The notes beneath the pieces were generated by a model. The model was not told where the DNA came from. It was given only the letters and a program-made list of their open reading frames with translations, and searched no databases. From Myxocyprinus asiaticus (lineage: Eukaryota; Chordata; Actinopteri; Cypriniformes; Catostomidae): 64,000 bases of DNA. Location: contig NC_059346.1 of assembly GCF_019703515.2 (NCBI RefSeq), positions 18,669,501 to 18,733,500 of the forward strand. The letters run 5' to 3'. A program made the translations under genes and the position numbers. Shown piece by piece: positions 1 through 11,009 of this stretch (position 1 is its first letter; each line of letters begins with the position of its first letter).

Positions 1-3000
1 TGAAGCATGCAGTGTTGCAGTTTCTACACCACCTTCTTTCAGTTCCCTATTTCCACAAACAAATCTAATTAAACAAGATTCTATTTTTTAGATGTTTTTT
101 TTTTTTCTTTTTTCTTAAAGATTTCATTTAGACTGGCTGGATTTTGAAGGCAGATGCAGGTTAACCTTGGACATGGACCAATAGGTTTTGATGGATAAAG
201 GCTTTCAACATTGTCATCTTCAAACGTTTGATCTTTGATTCTGAAGACAAGTAATAAAAAGACATAGTGTGATAAAATATTTACAAAAGTAAGGAAATGA
301 ATCTGAAGACTGGTAATAAAAAGAAACAGAATAGTGTGAGGTCGCATAAAGGAAACCACAGGATTTTTTCTATTAAGGGAGTAAGTCACAATTGAATAAA
401 AGCAGAATGAGAGAGAATACTGTCCTGAAAACTAAGATAGACTAATTTACGCATGTGCACCAGAACAAATCAATCTAATAGAACAACAGAAGTATCCTAA
501 GAAATTATATTACAAGTCAGTGTGACGTAATATTAAGATATATATGATTTATATAGTTTAAATAATTTTGCCAATTAATTAATTTATTGTTAAGTAGCCA
601 CAACAAGAAATTTCAGTCAGTTTCCTCTAAAACGGAACCTACCTTTACGAAATAGTCTTTGTTGATGTCAGTCCAACTCCAGACAGCTCTTACATGTAAT
701 AGTTGCCTAAACAGTTTTGTCTACTGCCTATACAGTTGAGTGACTTGCCCCATACTGTAACTTCCTGCCATTTTCCCCTCAATAACTTAAAAAAAAAAAA
801 AAAGGGCTGGGCACAGTTATTGAGGCATACAAACCAAATGATTAGCCGCAGGGAGATTCTGATCATCATCTCACATCTGTTGTGACCACACTGTAAACAA
901 ACACTTTTTGACTAAACAAGCAACATGACCCATTAACAGGGTGCACAAAAGTGAGCTTGTGTTCATAGAGAAAAAGTGCAAAGGGGTGAAAGAAAGGGAG
1001 AAAGTTGACAGGCCAATGTCTGATAATGTGACCCAATGAACTGAAACACTATTTTCATGAAGAGACAAAGAGACTTCAGTACTCTTCAGTTTACCTCAAA
1101 TATCATGCCATCTGTAAACCACCAGAGGCCACTTGTTTAGGATTCATAACTGAGATCTCTATCAGCACAACATATGGCAATGTAGTCCCATTGTGATAGA
1201 TTTTCCATCATCACTGTTCTCACTGTTGGAGGTTTTAAGTGAGGGTTTTGACATTTGACAAACACACTGTTAGCAAACACATTTTATTTTGACTACACAA
1301 GCAACACATCATTTTAAAAGCTTAAGTTTAAGTGAGCCCATGTTCATAGCATTTACAGTGAAAAGGCGTTTGCTCTGACAGTGATTTAAACACTGCGGCC
1401 CGCTGTAAGTCTCTGTATTGTTGATTGCTAGTAGGCATTCTAACTGAAGGATCCAATTGTATAGTGAGGGCGATCACGTGAGCATTTGCCTTGCATAAAG
1501 TTGAACTCTCATTTCTGATTTTCAATTAAATTTTAAATGAGAGTTGGTGATATGAGGTGTCATGAGCATCAGAGTTGATTAGAGGCAATTAACAGTGCAG
1601 TGCCTTATAAATTAGCAGAATTATATTTTTTTGAGGCAATCAGTTACATCAGTTTTTTTAATTTAATAGAACTTTCAGATTTTTATTTTGTACAACACAT
1701 GCATATTAATTGCTCTTAACATAAAATATTGAGTAATAAGTAATGGCACAACTTTAAATTGAACTATTTGGCTTTACTTAAAATTACAATGTAAAATCAA
1801 TTTAATTACTTCAAGTATTGAGAATCTAAGTAGCTAGTACAGTATAGAGAATGCTAGTATGCTGAAACATACTAATTGAGAACACTATGGTTTAATCAGT
1901 ATAGCAATTGTTCAATGCATTGCAACATTCTGTTATTTAATCTTAAATTGTACCTGGCTTCCACCTAAGCTCAAGCTCCACCTTTCACCGTAATGGTAAC
2001 ACCCAAAAACTTCAACATAACAGAAACTCTTCTAAATAACAAACAAAACATTTAACACAAACAAGTCTCCCCCTTTACATTCATCTTGCACAAAGACACA
2101 TTATATAACACTTCATTTTACATTTACTTTCCCTGTCGAGTGCCATGCAGGGCATGCTGGGAAATAGAAGCCCCCTGCCCAGTTTCAGTTAATTAAACTC
2201 AAAACAGTAAAACAATTCAGGTTACTTAAAAGGTGTCAGTTTTGTGAATTCAAAAGAAAGAGAAAGTTCTAAATACTCATCAGGGTTTTATTTTTTATTT
2301 GAACTAATTTAGATGATTTAATTTTTCCATGCTCAAAACAGTTAATTAATTTGAGCATTAGGGTTAACAGTGAATAATATATTGCCATTTTGGAACATGC
2401 TCTTCCCTTCATATCAATAGTTTGCCTAACTGCTTTTATAATTTTCTGACATTACAATAGCAATTAAGGGCTGATAAACTATTTTTCTTAAAAATAAAAA
2501 CAGTAAACAATGCTGCAAACATTAAGTTGTCTGTAAGAGCAACTACTGAGCAAAGTGCTTGAGGTTTCAAAACATGGTTTCAATCATGACTATCACTCCT
2601 AGAGAGCAGTGCTTTTTCTATTCAAAAGGTCTGTAACTGTCACATACTGTATTTACATTCAGTATATCACACATTTTATGCATATTTCATTGAAATAAAA
2701 TTAAAAAACATAGAGAAAGAATGAAAAGGCAAAAAACACACATGCACTTATTTTCCCAATTGATTCCTCTTGTGGGTTTATTCAATTTACTCATGAATAA
2801 ATTGCAAGGAGGTTGATTCACATTGAAGACAAATTGGTCAAGGCTGATAGTGTCTATAAGTGAGCGGTTTATGCAGTTTTTTTTTTTTTTAAACACGTTA
2901 ACAAAGCAGGGACTGTTAGACTGATGATCTCATCCTCTTACTGCAAATCCCCACACAAACTCATACAGTGGATGTGTGGGTATATTATGAAATTTGTAAA

Positions 3001-3428
3001 TGGCTTCTTTCAATATCAGGTCATCATGTATAGCAGTAGCCCATTTCTGATGTTTACAGTTTATGAAAACAAAGTTTTTTTTTGTTTTTTTTTACTCTTA
3101 CATGATTACTAATAATCTAAGTACATACTTATCATAACAGTATTCTCATACACAGATACCACAGTCACAAAGCAGTCAAATTGACAACCTCTAGGCCTAG
3201 GACAAATTTAATGCAGGGTGAGAATTACGGGGGTTTGGGGGGGTCCGACCCCCCTAATTAAAGCCTGAATGACCCCCGCCCCCCCCCAAAAGGAGGTAAA
3301 ACCAATAAACATTAACATTAACTCAACATTAGTAATCACGCATAATGTAAATCATTTTGTAATTTTCAGTCGCTGTTCTGCTTTCATGCTTCCATGAGTT
3401 CCACCATACATGATAGCATTGTTGGATT
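1..3428. other. gene-free AT-rich sequence left of the DIRS element
   Basis: I see no coding exon here; the open frames are short and lack family motifs. Two diverged copies of a roughly 90-base segment lie at about 885-1000 and 1253-1365, sharing a run about an ACAAGCAAC core followed by GTTCATAG. A G-run/C-run hairpin sits at about 3230-3258 (GGGGGGTC facing GACCCCCC), which looks like the end of an unclassified repeat. The rest is unexplained intergenic DNA. Confidence 0.5.
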
Positions 3429-3593
3429 TGTTTCGACCTCAATCTGACCATCAATATGGTCTAAATAGGATGATAACCTTCGTTCCGCCTTTCCTCGAGA
3501 CCTTATGTAAACAAAGTCATGCCCATGACCCCGGAGGCGGGACTTCCAGCACCATAAAAGCGGGTTGAACTTCCGGCTCGTCCTCTTTACCTT
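3429..3593 (+). repeat. left inverted terminal repeat of the DIRS element
   Basis: Bases 3461-3593 are the imperfect reverse complement of 9634-9767: a shared CTAAATAGGATGAT block, then GTTCCGCC, the CATGACCCCGGAGGC core and GGTTGAACTTCCGGCTC. The outermost part, 3429-3474, is instead complementary to 9504-9549 in the internal region, as expected for DIRS. Confidence 0.85.
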
Positions 3594-3648
3594 TCTCGCC
3601 TCAGAGACCAGGTACAGGTAGGAAATCAATTTAATATTGTTTGTTCAC

Positions 3649-3858
3649 CACTAAATTCATCACCCAGGCGGTGCAGATGCCTTGTGTCCCTGTAAATTGT
3701 GGTGGTTTTATTGCATATATTGATACATGGTAGTTGAAACTACCATGGTATTGTTTCCTTAAGTTACCAATTCAATGTTATGTATCCACTAATCAATTCA
3801 TCACCCAGGTGGTGCAGGTGCCTTGTGTCCCTGTGAATTGGAGTGGTTTATTGTATAT
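3649..3858 (+). repeat. two-copy direct repeat, units of about 70 bases
   Basis: Units at about 3649-3719 and 3786-3858 share TTCATCACCCAGG and GCCTTGTGTCCCTGT, offset by about 137 bases. They lie in the DIRS 5' untranslated part, left of the Tc1 insertion, and run into an AT-rich microsatellite (about 3850-3945). Confidence 0.7.
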
Positions 3859-3915
3859 TATATATATTATTGTGTGTGTATATCTATATATATATATTAT
3901 ATGTATATACCGTAA

Positions 3916-3947
<32 letters not shown>

Positions 3948-5195
3948 CACTATATTGCCAAAAGTATTCGCTCACCCATCCAAATAATTGAATTCAGGTG
4001 TTCCAGTCACTTCCATGGCCACAGGTGTATAAAATGAAGCACCTAGGCATGCAGACTGCTTCTACAAACATTTGTGAAAGAATGGGCCGCTCTCAGGATC
4101 TCAGTGAATTCCAGCGTGGTACTGTGATAGGATGCCACCTGTGCAACAAGTCCAGTCGTGAAATTTCCTCGCTACTAAATATTCCACAGTCAACTGTCAG
4201 TGGTATTATAACAAAGTGGAAGCGATTGGGAATGACAGCAACTCAGCCACGAAGTGGTAGGCCACGTAAAATGACAGAGCGGGGTCAGCAGATGCTGAGG
4301 CGCATAGTGCGCAGAGGTCGCCAACTTTCTGCAGAGTCAATCACTACAGACCTCCAAAGTTCATGTGGCCTTCAGATTAGCTCAAGAACAGTGTGTAGAG
4401 AGCTTCATAGAATGGGTTTCCATGGCCGAGCAGCTGCATCCAAGCCATACATCACCAAGTGCAATGCAAGGCGTCGGATGCAGTGGTGTAAAGCACGCCG
4501 CCACTGGACTCTAGAGCAGTGGAGACACGTTCTCTGGAGTGACGAATCACGCTTCTCCATCTGGCAATCTGATGGACGAGTCTGTGTTTGGCGGTTGCCA
4601 GGAGAACGGTACTTGTCTGACTGCATTGTGCCAACTGTGAAGTTTGTTGGAGGGGGGATTATGGTGTGGGGTTGTTTTTCAGGAGCTGGGCTTGGCCCCT
4701 TAGTTCCAGTGAAAGGAACTCTGAATGCTTCAGCATACCAAGAGATTTTGGACAATTCCATGCTCCTAAATTTGTGGGAACAGTTTGGGGATGGCCCCTT
4801 CCTGTTCCAACATGACTGCGCACCAGTGCACAAAGCAAGGTCCATAAAGACATGGATGAGCGAGTTTGGTGTGGAAGAACTTGACTGGCCTGCACAGAGT
4901 CCTGACCTCAACCCGACAGAGCACCTTTGGGATGAATTAGAGCGAAGACTGCGAGCCAGGCCTTCTCGTCCAACAACAGTGTCTGACCTCACAAATGCGC
5001 TTCTGGAAGAATGGTCAAAAATTCCCATAAACACACTCCTAAACCTTGTGGAAAGCCTTCCCAGAAGAGTTGAAGCTGTTATAGCTGCAAAGGGTGGGCC
5101 GACGTCATATTAAACCCTATGGATTAAGAATGGGATGTCACTTAAGTTCATATGTGTCTAAAGGCAGATGAGCGAATACTTTTGGCAATATAGTG
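3948..5195 (+). mobile_element. complete Tc1-family DNA transposon
   Basis: The 1,248-base element is bounded by TA at 3946-3947 and 5196-5197, the target duplication of Tc1/mariner transposons. The first 27 bases (from CACTATATTGCC) are the exact reverse complement of the last 27. It contains one uninterrupted transposase frame. It inserted into an AT microsatellite inside the DIRS element and is therefore younger than it. Perfect ends and an intact gene suggest recent activity. Confidence 0.95.
4034..5113 (+). CDS. Tc1-like transposase, intact
   Basis: This is the transposase that binds the inverted ends and moves the element by cut-and-paste into TA. From the ATG at 4034 it is 359 residues; an alternative ATG at 4082 (MGRSQ) gives 343, close to the usual 340-350 for Tc1 proteins, and the frame is also open upstream to 3998. 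An N-terminal paired-like helix-turn-helix region (EFQRG...[16 protein letters not shown]) is followed by the GRPRK AT-hook-like motif that links the two DNA-binding subdomains. The catalytic DD34E triad is visible: D in LWSDESRF, D in FQHDCAPVH, and E in NPTEHLW with exactly 34 residues between the last two. No stop or frameshift is present. The gene lies within the two inverted ends and has no host promoter nearby. Identification is secure; current activity is inferred only. Confidence 0.94.
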   Translation: MKHLGMQTASTNICERMGRSQDLSEFQRGTVIGCHLCNKSSREISSLLNIPQSTVSGIITKWKRLGMTATQPRSGRPRKMTERGQQMLRRIVRRGRQLSAESITTDLQSSCGLQISSRTVCRELHRMGFHGRAAASKPYITKCNARRRMQWCKARRHWTLEQWRHVLWSDESRFSIWQSDGRVCVWRLPGERYLSDCIVPTVKFVGGGIMVWGCFSGAGLGPLVPVKGTLNASAYQEILDNSMLLNLWEQFGDGPFLFQHDCAPVHKARSIKTWMSEFGVEELDWPAQSPDLNPTEHLWDELERRLRARPSRPTTVSDLTNALLEEWSKIPINTLLNLVESLPRRVEAVIAAKGGPTSY

Positions 5196-5378
5196 TATAT
5201 ATATATTAAGCTACCATAGCAATGTTTGCTGTATTACCATAAGCTAGTTATAGTATACTAGCTATTCACTGTTGGTGGTAATTTCTGTTTTCTTTCAGAG
5301 TATCCACCAGCAAAAATACAGTGATTTACTTCATTGCAATGTTTGGTAAGTATTATAGAACTATTGTGCTCTATATCA

Positions 5379-5605
5379 CTGTTCACAGTTGGATGGGTTT
5401 GGTACAGGACTGCTAAGTATGTTCACGTACTGGTGCGGTCCATTGTCCCAGGGTGGGTTTAATTTTACCCTTTACTACTGTTCGCAGTTAGTGGGGTTTG
5501 ATGTAGGCCTGCTACTATGCTCACTTACTGATACAGGCCAATTTGTTTGTTTGATTTAATTTAACCTTTATGGCTGTTCGCAGTCAGTGGGCTTGTTTGT
5601 GGGAC
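5379..5605 (+). repeat. three-unit tandem repeat, period about 97 bases
   Basis: Units begin at 5379, 5478 and 5574 with CTGTTCRCAGT followed by a GTGGG-like block and, in the first two, a 'GCTA-TATG-TCAC-TACTG' stretch. It lies just before the DIRS gag start and belongs to that element's leader. Confidence 0.7.
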
Positions 5606-5610
5606 ACATC

Positions 5611-6267
5611 ATGGCTTCTCCATGTTGCCGGTTTTGCCAATCAGCGATGGATCCCCGTGATGGTCATCGTGAATGCCCCTTATGCCTGGGGATTGCTCAC
5701 TTAAAGGAAGACGTGGATAATCCCTGCAGTGCAGCTTGTGACCTGCCGTAAGAGGAGTGACTACGCCACACTACCAGGGTTCACAGCTCTGTGCCTGAGC
5801 ATGGCTGGAAGAGAGAGAGATCTCTAGACAGGACTGGTGATAAGCAATCTCGCAAGCACTCGCATGATCATCATCGTGAATCCACTCACAGGTCAAACCG
5901 TGAGAGTGTGCGTGAAGTGACTAAGTGTCCGACTCCTGCTCCACCAGCAGAAGGGGGCAGTGCAGATGCGCAAATTCAGATTCTGACTGCTCTGCAGAAC
6001 TTATCACAGAGGTTGGACAGATTTGAGGCTTACCATTCCTCCTCCTCCTCACCCCTGCCCCCCAGCCAGGAATGTGCGCCTCCGCTGGTGCCTCAGCGCC
6101 ATCTTGTAGAAGATGACACAGATGAGGTTGATGTGTTGTCTATTTTTGCTCCCCACTCTCTGCAATCAGAAAGGGAGAGCCATCGGGGAGATTCGACATG
6201 GATGAGGAATCGACAAAGGTGGAAGAATTTTATGCAAATACTCTTGTTAATAGAGTATTTAGCGTAG
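5611..6267 (+). pseudogene. DIRS gag, N-terminal part (broken)
   Basis: An ATG at 5611 opens a frame with a Cys/His cluster (CCRFCQSA...GHRECPLCLGIAH) resembling the zinc-knuckle start of fish DIRS gag proteins. The frame is closed by TAA at 5749-5751 and TGA at 5758-5760, then continues in the same frame from about 5791 to 6267 with a charged His/Arg/Ser-rich section and a proline-rich section. The gag sequence then passes into the +1 frame of the next ORF somewhere in 6198-6267, so at least one frameshift is present. Gag is the structural RNA-binding protein of the particle. The two stops mean no full-length product from this copy. Confidence 0.75.
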
Positions 6268-7796
6268 CCAAGATTGTTGGTTTACAACCACTCATGTTTG
6301 AACCAGTTCCTATGGGAGGTGTCTGGGAGGGCATATCTTATTCCCCACCTTCCATTCCGGTGGCAGATGATTACATTTCCATGCTGAGAACAGCATGGAA
6401 GAAACCATCTCAAAAGCCCAAATTTAATGCAGGCTGTAGACAATTAGCTAATGCCCGTTACTTAGTAGAAACCGGTCTTGGGGATATGCCACAGGTAGAG
6501 CGGTCAATAGCATCATGGACAGCCCTAGGGCCAGCCCATGTATCTGCTAATCCTCGCTGTCCTGGTAAGGAGTGTGCTAAAACCGACCGCATGATCTCAC
6601 GCTCTTTTAATGCTGCTGCACGTGCGGCTCGTATGGTAAATGCTTTGGCTATCCTCCTGGCAGCCTTGCGGAAAACAATGGGTGCAGAGGATCAGGATTC
6701 CAAAACTCTTATTGATTCAGCTTTGGTGGCTCACTCACAACTGACACGTGATGAAGGGGAGAGTATGTCATCAGCTGTCTTATGTTGCAGGCAAATATGG
6801 CTGGCACAGACTTTTTTGCCAGATGCCATAAGGAATGAACTGATGAATTTGCCAGTAATGCCTGGTCAAGTCTTTCATCCAGATTCTCAGGATGTGTTGG
6901 ATAGGGCTGAGCACTCCATTACATTGAGAGAAACTGTCCAGCGGGCTTGTCGTAAACCAACCCAGGCCTTCAGACAAAGGTCTAGATTACCTCAAAAGCT
7001 GCAGCATTCTCCTTGGTCTAGGCATGCGAGTGGTGGTCTTGCTGGTGTTCAGGAGCAGAGTTTTCGTACCCACAGTCAGAATCCCACCACACATTCACAG
7101 AGGAGACCTCAGTCCCAAGGGGGAGGTCAACAGAGGAACTCAGGCAGGGGTGCAGGCCGTAGCGGCGGTCAGTTGGAAGGAAGTTGTGTCGGACTCATGA
7201 GTATCAGCTGCAGATTTGGCGGCGACACCCCCCCCCCTTTCAAGGTCCGAATGACAATTGTCAAGAACACAGTACTGGAGGCTGTATTGATGGAGGAAGT
7301 GCAAGGTCTGCTAAAAAAAGGAGCTTTTGCGGAGGTGCCTCCCAGCGCACAGCAAACTGGGTTTTACTCAACCTACTTCATAGTTCCAAAAAAAGATGGA
7401 GGTTATCGACCTATTCTCGACCTCAGGCATCTCAACCAATACCTAAAAGTACTCCCATTCAAAATAATTCACACAAAGACAGTAATGCAGTCCATAAGTG
7501 CAGGAGAGTGGTTTACATCCCTCGACTTAAAAGACGCATATTTCCACATCCCGATATGTCCAGAACACAGGCCTTTTCTTCGCTTTGCTTTCCAAGGTCA
7601 AGTTTTCAAATTTCAGGTTCTACCATTCGGCCTTACGCTGGCACTGAGGGTCTTTACTTGGGTGGTCTTGGCGGCATTAGCCCCCCTTCAGTTACTAGGC
7701 ATCAAAATCCTGCCATATCTGGATGACTGGTTAATCTGCGACTCTTCCCAAGATCAAGTGGTACTGAACACAAAGAAGGTAATGGCCCATGTTTAA
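6198..7796 (+). pseudogene. DIRS gag C-terminal half fused to reverse transcriptase
   Basis: One open frame of 532 codons carries the second half of gag (about residues 1-270, including a basic Gly/Gln/Arg-rich tail) and then a reverse transcriptase domain. RT motifs seen: FYSTYFIVPKKDGGYRP with ILDLRHLN, SLDLKDAYFHIPI (first catalytic Asp), LPFGLT and LPYLDDWLIC (YLDD catalytic pair) near the end. In typical DIRS elements gag and pol are separate overlapping frames, so the continuous frame may result from loss of sequence at the gag/pol border near 7180-7240, where a C8 run occurs. The frame ends at TAA 7794-7796, before the RT thumb. It is neighbour to a decayed RNase H region in other frames. 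Product identity is strong; function is unlikely. Confidence 0.82.
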
Positions 7797-8585
7797 TATC
7801 TGGGGTTTACAGTGAACTGGAAGAAGAGTGGTCTCCAGCCTTGTCAACAAATAATCTTTCTTGGACTCCACTTCGATTCTGTAACAATGAATGCACGTCT
7901 CACTCCTCAGAGGATAGACAAGTTGGAGAAGGCATTAAGACACTTTCAGCCATGACTGCTCACAAGGTTCAGAAACTGCTGGGACTGATAACAGCAGCAT
8001 CAGTGGTGATTCCCTTGGGACTGCTGAAGGCACGTCCCATACAGCATTGATTCAATTTGTTTCATCTCCACCCAAAAAAGGACAAAGGGGTGAGGTTGCA
8101 GGTGGCACATTCCTGCATATGGGCCCTGCTCCCCTGGAGAGACAGGGACTTCCTTTTGTGAGGAACCCCACTGGGAAATCTTCCTCACAGAAGATCAGTG
8201 ATCAGAACGGATGCATCACTGACAGGTTGGGGAGCAGTCTGGGAAGGCAGGTCAGTAAGAGGCACGTGGAAGCCCCCTTGGTTATCAGAACATATAAATG
8301 TACTAGAACTGAGGGCCGTGCATCTTGCTCTCAAGGGGCTGTTACCATTCATACACCACAAGCATATACTGGTGAGAACGGACAGCACCTCGGCAGTGTA
8401 CCATATAAATCATCAGGAGGGAACAAGGTCATTACGCTGTCTCCAGGTGGCGAAAGAACTACTAACATGGGCATGGCTCCGACTGACCTCTCTGTGAGCC
8501 ATTCACATCCCAGGTGTGGCAAACAGAGCAGCCAATGTTTTGTCCAGGACAGGGCCTCTCCCAGGAGAGTGGCAGTTAAACCTGG
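7797..8585 (+). pseudogene. DIRS RT C-terminus and RNase H (broken)
   Basis: After the TAA at 7794 the RT homology continues in frame (YLGFTVNWKKSGLQP, then RIDKLEKALRHF to about 7950), shifts frame, and resumes as RNase H in the frame of 8198-8497. RNase H acidic positions are visible: IRTDASLTGWGAVW, then NVLELRAVHLAL, then VRTDSTSAVYHIN. The normal end (ANRAANVLSRTGPLPGEW, from 8516) is in another frame, so further indels are present. RNase H removes the RNA strand during reverse transcription. The sequence after about 8585 jumps to recombinase-type sequence sooner than I would expect, which suggests an internal deletion. Confidence 0.75.
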
Positions 8586-9515
8586 ATGTATTGGCCCGTG
8601 GCAACTACCATCACAAGCAGATCTTCTGTCACAAGCAGAGGGACAGATTTGGCATCCCAACCCAACTGCCCTGCAATTATGGGTTGGGCCTCTGCGGAGT
8701 GTGTCTATCAGCAGTTAGACGAGACTGTCCGTGAGACACTGAGCAATGCTAGAGCTCCATCTACTCTAGCTAATTACTCACTAAGGTGGAGAATCTTTTC
8801 AGACTGGTGTTTGGGCATAAAAGTTGACCCAGTAGTCTGTCCTGTGCCACTTGTTCTTCGCCTCCTGCAGTCTCAATTGGATCAGGGCAAACTGTGTGCT
8901 CTCTCTGTTAGTGAGGATTGTTTAAGATGGAAAACAGATGGCTCAGGGGTGTCACTTTGGCCTAATCCTGCTTTTTTGCCGAAAATGCTTATTTCCCAGT
9001 TTATAAATCAAGTACTGGAGGTGGTTCAATTTCAACCCTCTTCCTCCTCACAGGCAGAGCAGGAGGGGTTACTCACTTTATGTCCAGTTAGGGCATTATC
9101 TTCCTATGTAACTCAAACTCAGCCTTTAAGGAAGTCTCAATCTCAGCTTTTTGTCTGCTACGGAAAAGCCAGATTAGGGTTACCACTCTCCAAGCAGCAT
9201 TTGTCACATTGGTTGATTGATGTCATCTCCCATGCGTATGCAGGAAAAGGGTTTCCAATTCCTACAGGAATATGAGCCCAGTCAACCAGAAGTGTAGCCA
9301 CTTCATGGGTTGCACTGAAAGGAGTTCCTGTGGGAGATATTTGTGCTGCATCATCATGGTCCACACCATGTGCATTTACAAAATTTTACGGAGTTGACAT
9401 GACCTGTGCAACACCTGTGAGCAATGCAGTTCTGATGTCTGTTGCCCAGCGAGGTTCTGATCATGTAGATATTTCGGTTCCTCGTGACCCTTTTGATATG
9501 AGTCATCCTATTTAG
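8586..9515 (+). pseudogene. DIRS tyrosine recombinase (truncated, catalytic residues lost)
   Basis: The frame from 8586 gives an N-terminal core-binding segment (SNARAPSTLANYSLRWRIFSDWC), then the catalytic part (LTLCPVRALSSYV...LSKQHLSHWLIDVI...SHAYA) up to a TGA at 9273-9275; the C-terminus (VGDICAASSWSTPCAFTKFYGVD) is read from 9330 in the same block. The nucleophile Tyr is present in KFYGVD. The HxxR box is altered: a Gln codon precedes STRS at about 9279-9293 where family members carry His. Sequence carrying the first catalytic Arg also appears deleted, because LDQGKL runs straight into LCALSVSEDC. The stop of the last segment lies inside the internal complementary region. The enzyme would integrate the circular cDNA; this copy should be inactive. 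Confidence 0.75.
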
Positions 9516-9609
9516 ACCGTAGTGATGGTCAGAGTGAGGTCGAAACAGATCGTAAGTTATGAATGTAACTATGGATCTGTGAGACCGAAGGATGACCGTC
9601 ACTATCCTT
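9504..9609 (+). repeat. internal complementary region (ICR) of the DIRS element
   Basis: Bases 9504-9549 are the reverse complement of the left terminus (3429-3474), and 9551-9609 are the reverse complement of the right terminus (9768-9825). The two complements are directly adjacent, so this segment spells the joined ends of the element. In DIRS-1 such a region templates completion and circularisation of the cDNA. Confidence 0.85.
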
Positions 9610-9633
9610 GTCGCTCGGAACACTGGGGCGTTC

Positions 9634-9825
9634 AAGGTAAGAGGAGGAGCCGGAAGTTCAACCCACTTTTATGGAGCGGGAATTTCTGCCTCCGGGGTCA
9701 TGGGAATGACTTTTTTTTTACATAAGTTCTCGACGAAAGGCGGAACGAATGTTATCATCCTATTTAGACCGTAGCGACGGTCATCCTTCGGTCTCACAGA
9801 TCCATAGTTACATTCATAACTTACG
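9634..9825 (-). repeat. right inverted terminal repeat of the DIRS element
   Basis: Complementary to the left repeat up to the CATCCTATTTAG block at about 9756-9767, then continuing to CATAACTTACG at 9825, which pairs with CGTAAGTTATG at 9551 to make a hairpin with a stem of about 50 base pairs. Confidence 0.85.
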
Positions 9826-11009
9826 TTATGTTCTGCGCTCATGCACAGGGAGTTTGTCCCTGTTTCGTCTGATTCCTGCTCCAGTATAGCTGTCTGTAAC
9901 TGCTGGTGGTTTGTGATCTGTTTCCAAACCTTTAACTGTTATAGGTTATATTGTAGATGCAAAAAGCTGACTCTAGATCAGTGTCTGCGCAGACATTTTC
10001 CTTCATGACATCACTTGATGCGTCTAAGTGCAGAGAACATATGATTTGATTATGATGATGATATGATTATATATTTAAAAACGTTGTACATAAACAAATT
10101 AAGATGGTGTCATTCATATACACATTCATTCACAAAGTAATGAGTTGACTGTAAAGTGATTATTTGTATATTAAAAATGCAACCTCTTTTTTATTGTATA
10201 GAGTAAAATGATATATGGTGGTCAGGGCTGCGTTTTCCAAAAAGCCGTGGATCGTAAAAATGATGAAACATAGACTTAAGGGCTGTTTCTCAAAAGCGTT
10301 ATAACTTAATAAGCTCTTGAAAATCCTCGCAGATCTACAAGCACAATGAAGCAATCGTGGACTGTCAATGTCAAGTGCATCTTAAGTAGACAGACTTGTG
10401 AAGGACACCAGCTGGACAACCGCAAAATTACACCAAAACTTTACAGTTAGGATGTTTATACTTTATGTAGCTTGGCTGTAATGAAAGAATACTTAATATT
10501 CTATGAAATTATGTATTACTTAATTAGTAATTAATATTACATAAAGTATATTTTAAAATAAAAAAAAATAATATCAAATTAGAAGCAATAAATAATATTA
10601 AATAAATGATGATAAAACTGAATTAATACAGAAATAGTTGACACTGCTTTTATATGTAGTTGGTCTATTGAATTTTTAAGAAAATAATATGCTGTTTGCT
10701 GCAGGTAAATTACGTGTTTTAATGTTTTTTTAAAAATCATTATTTAAAAGACCACGAACAGACCACGACTCTTAAGTAACACTTTAGTCGTTTAGATGCG
10801 TTCATGTCAAGATAATTTTTAGGAAAGGCTTGTAGAAATGGAATGTTCGTAATCTCACACATAGAAAAGTGCTAAGATCCATTGTTATCAGCAAACACAA
10901 CCCAGGTCCTTTTGCCTACACATAGAACTGCAACTACTAGCATAAATTACATACATAAATCTATGAATTATTATTTTGAAACTTTAACCAAACCCTTTTT
11001 TGCACTCAG
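9826..11009. other. intergenic, AT-rich; possible decayed repeat
   Basis: No exon is recognisable. Parts at about 10225-10400 and 10745-10815 (AAAAAGCCGTGGATCG; GACCACGACTCTTAAG) resemble the ends of short fish DNA transposons, but I cannot define termini. Confidence 0.4.

Larger units (their letters stand above)
3429..9825 (+). mobile_element. DIRS-type tyrosine-recombinase retrotransposon (degenerate, carries a nested Tc1)
   Basis: The element has the parts of a DIRS element in order: left inverted terminal repeat (3429-3593), gag with a zinc-knuckle-like start (5611 on), reverse transcriptase with a YLDD motif (about 7240-7796), RNase H (about 8198-8560), tyrosine recombinase (8586-9515), an internal complementary region (9504-9609) and a right inverted repeat (9634-9825). 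DIRS elements integrate by a tyrosine recombinase through a circular intermediate rather than an integrase, so they have inverted ends and make no target duplication. Stops, frame changes and probable internal deletions make this copy non-autonomous. A Tc1 transposon (3948-5195) sits between the left repeat and gag; without it the element is about 5.15 kb. Ends were set from the complementarity with the internal region. Confidence 0.88.

Noticed and set aside
3734..4037. Small ORFs on both strands over the AT microsatellite
   Set aside because: They encode Tyr/Ile repeats from (TA)n and have no domain.
4405..5034. 209-residue antisense ORF and smaller ones within the Tc1 transposase
   Set aside because: They are shadows of the sense frame, which has the DD34E motif and codon structure.
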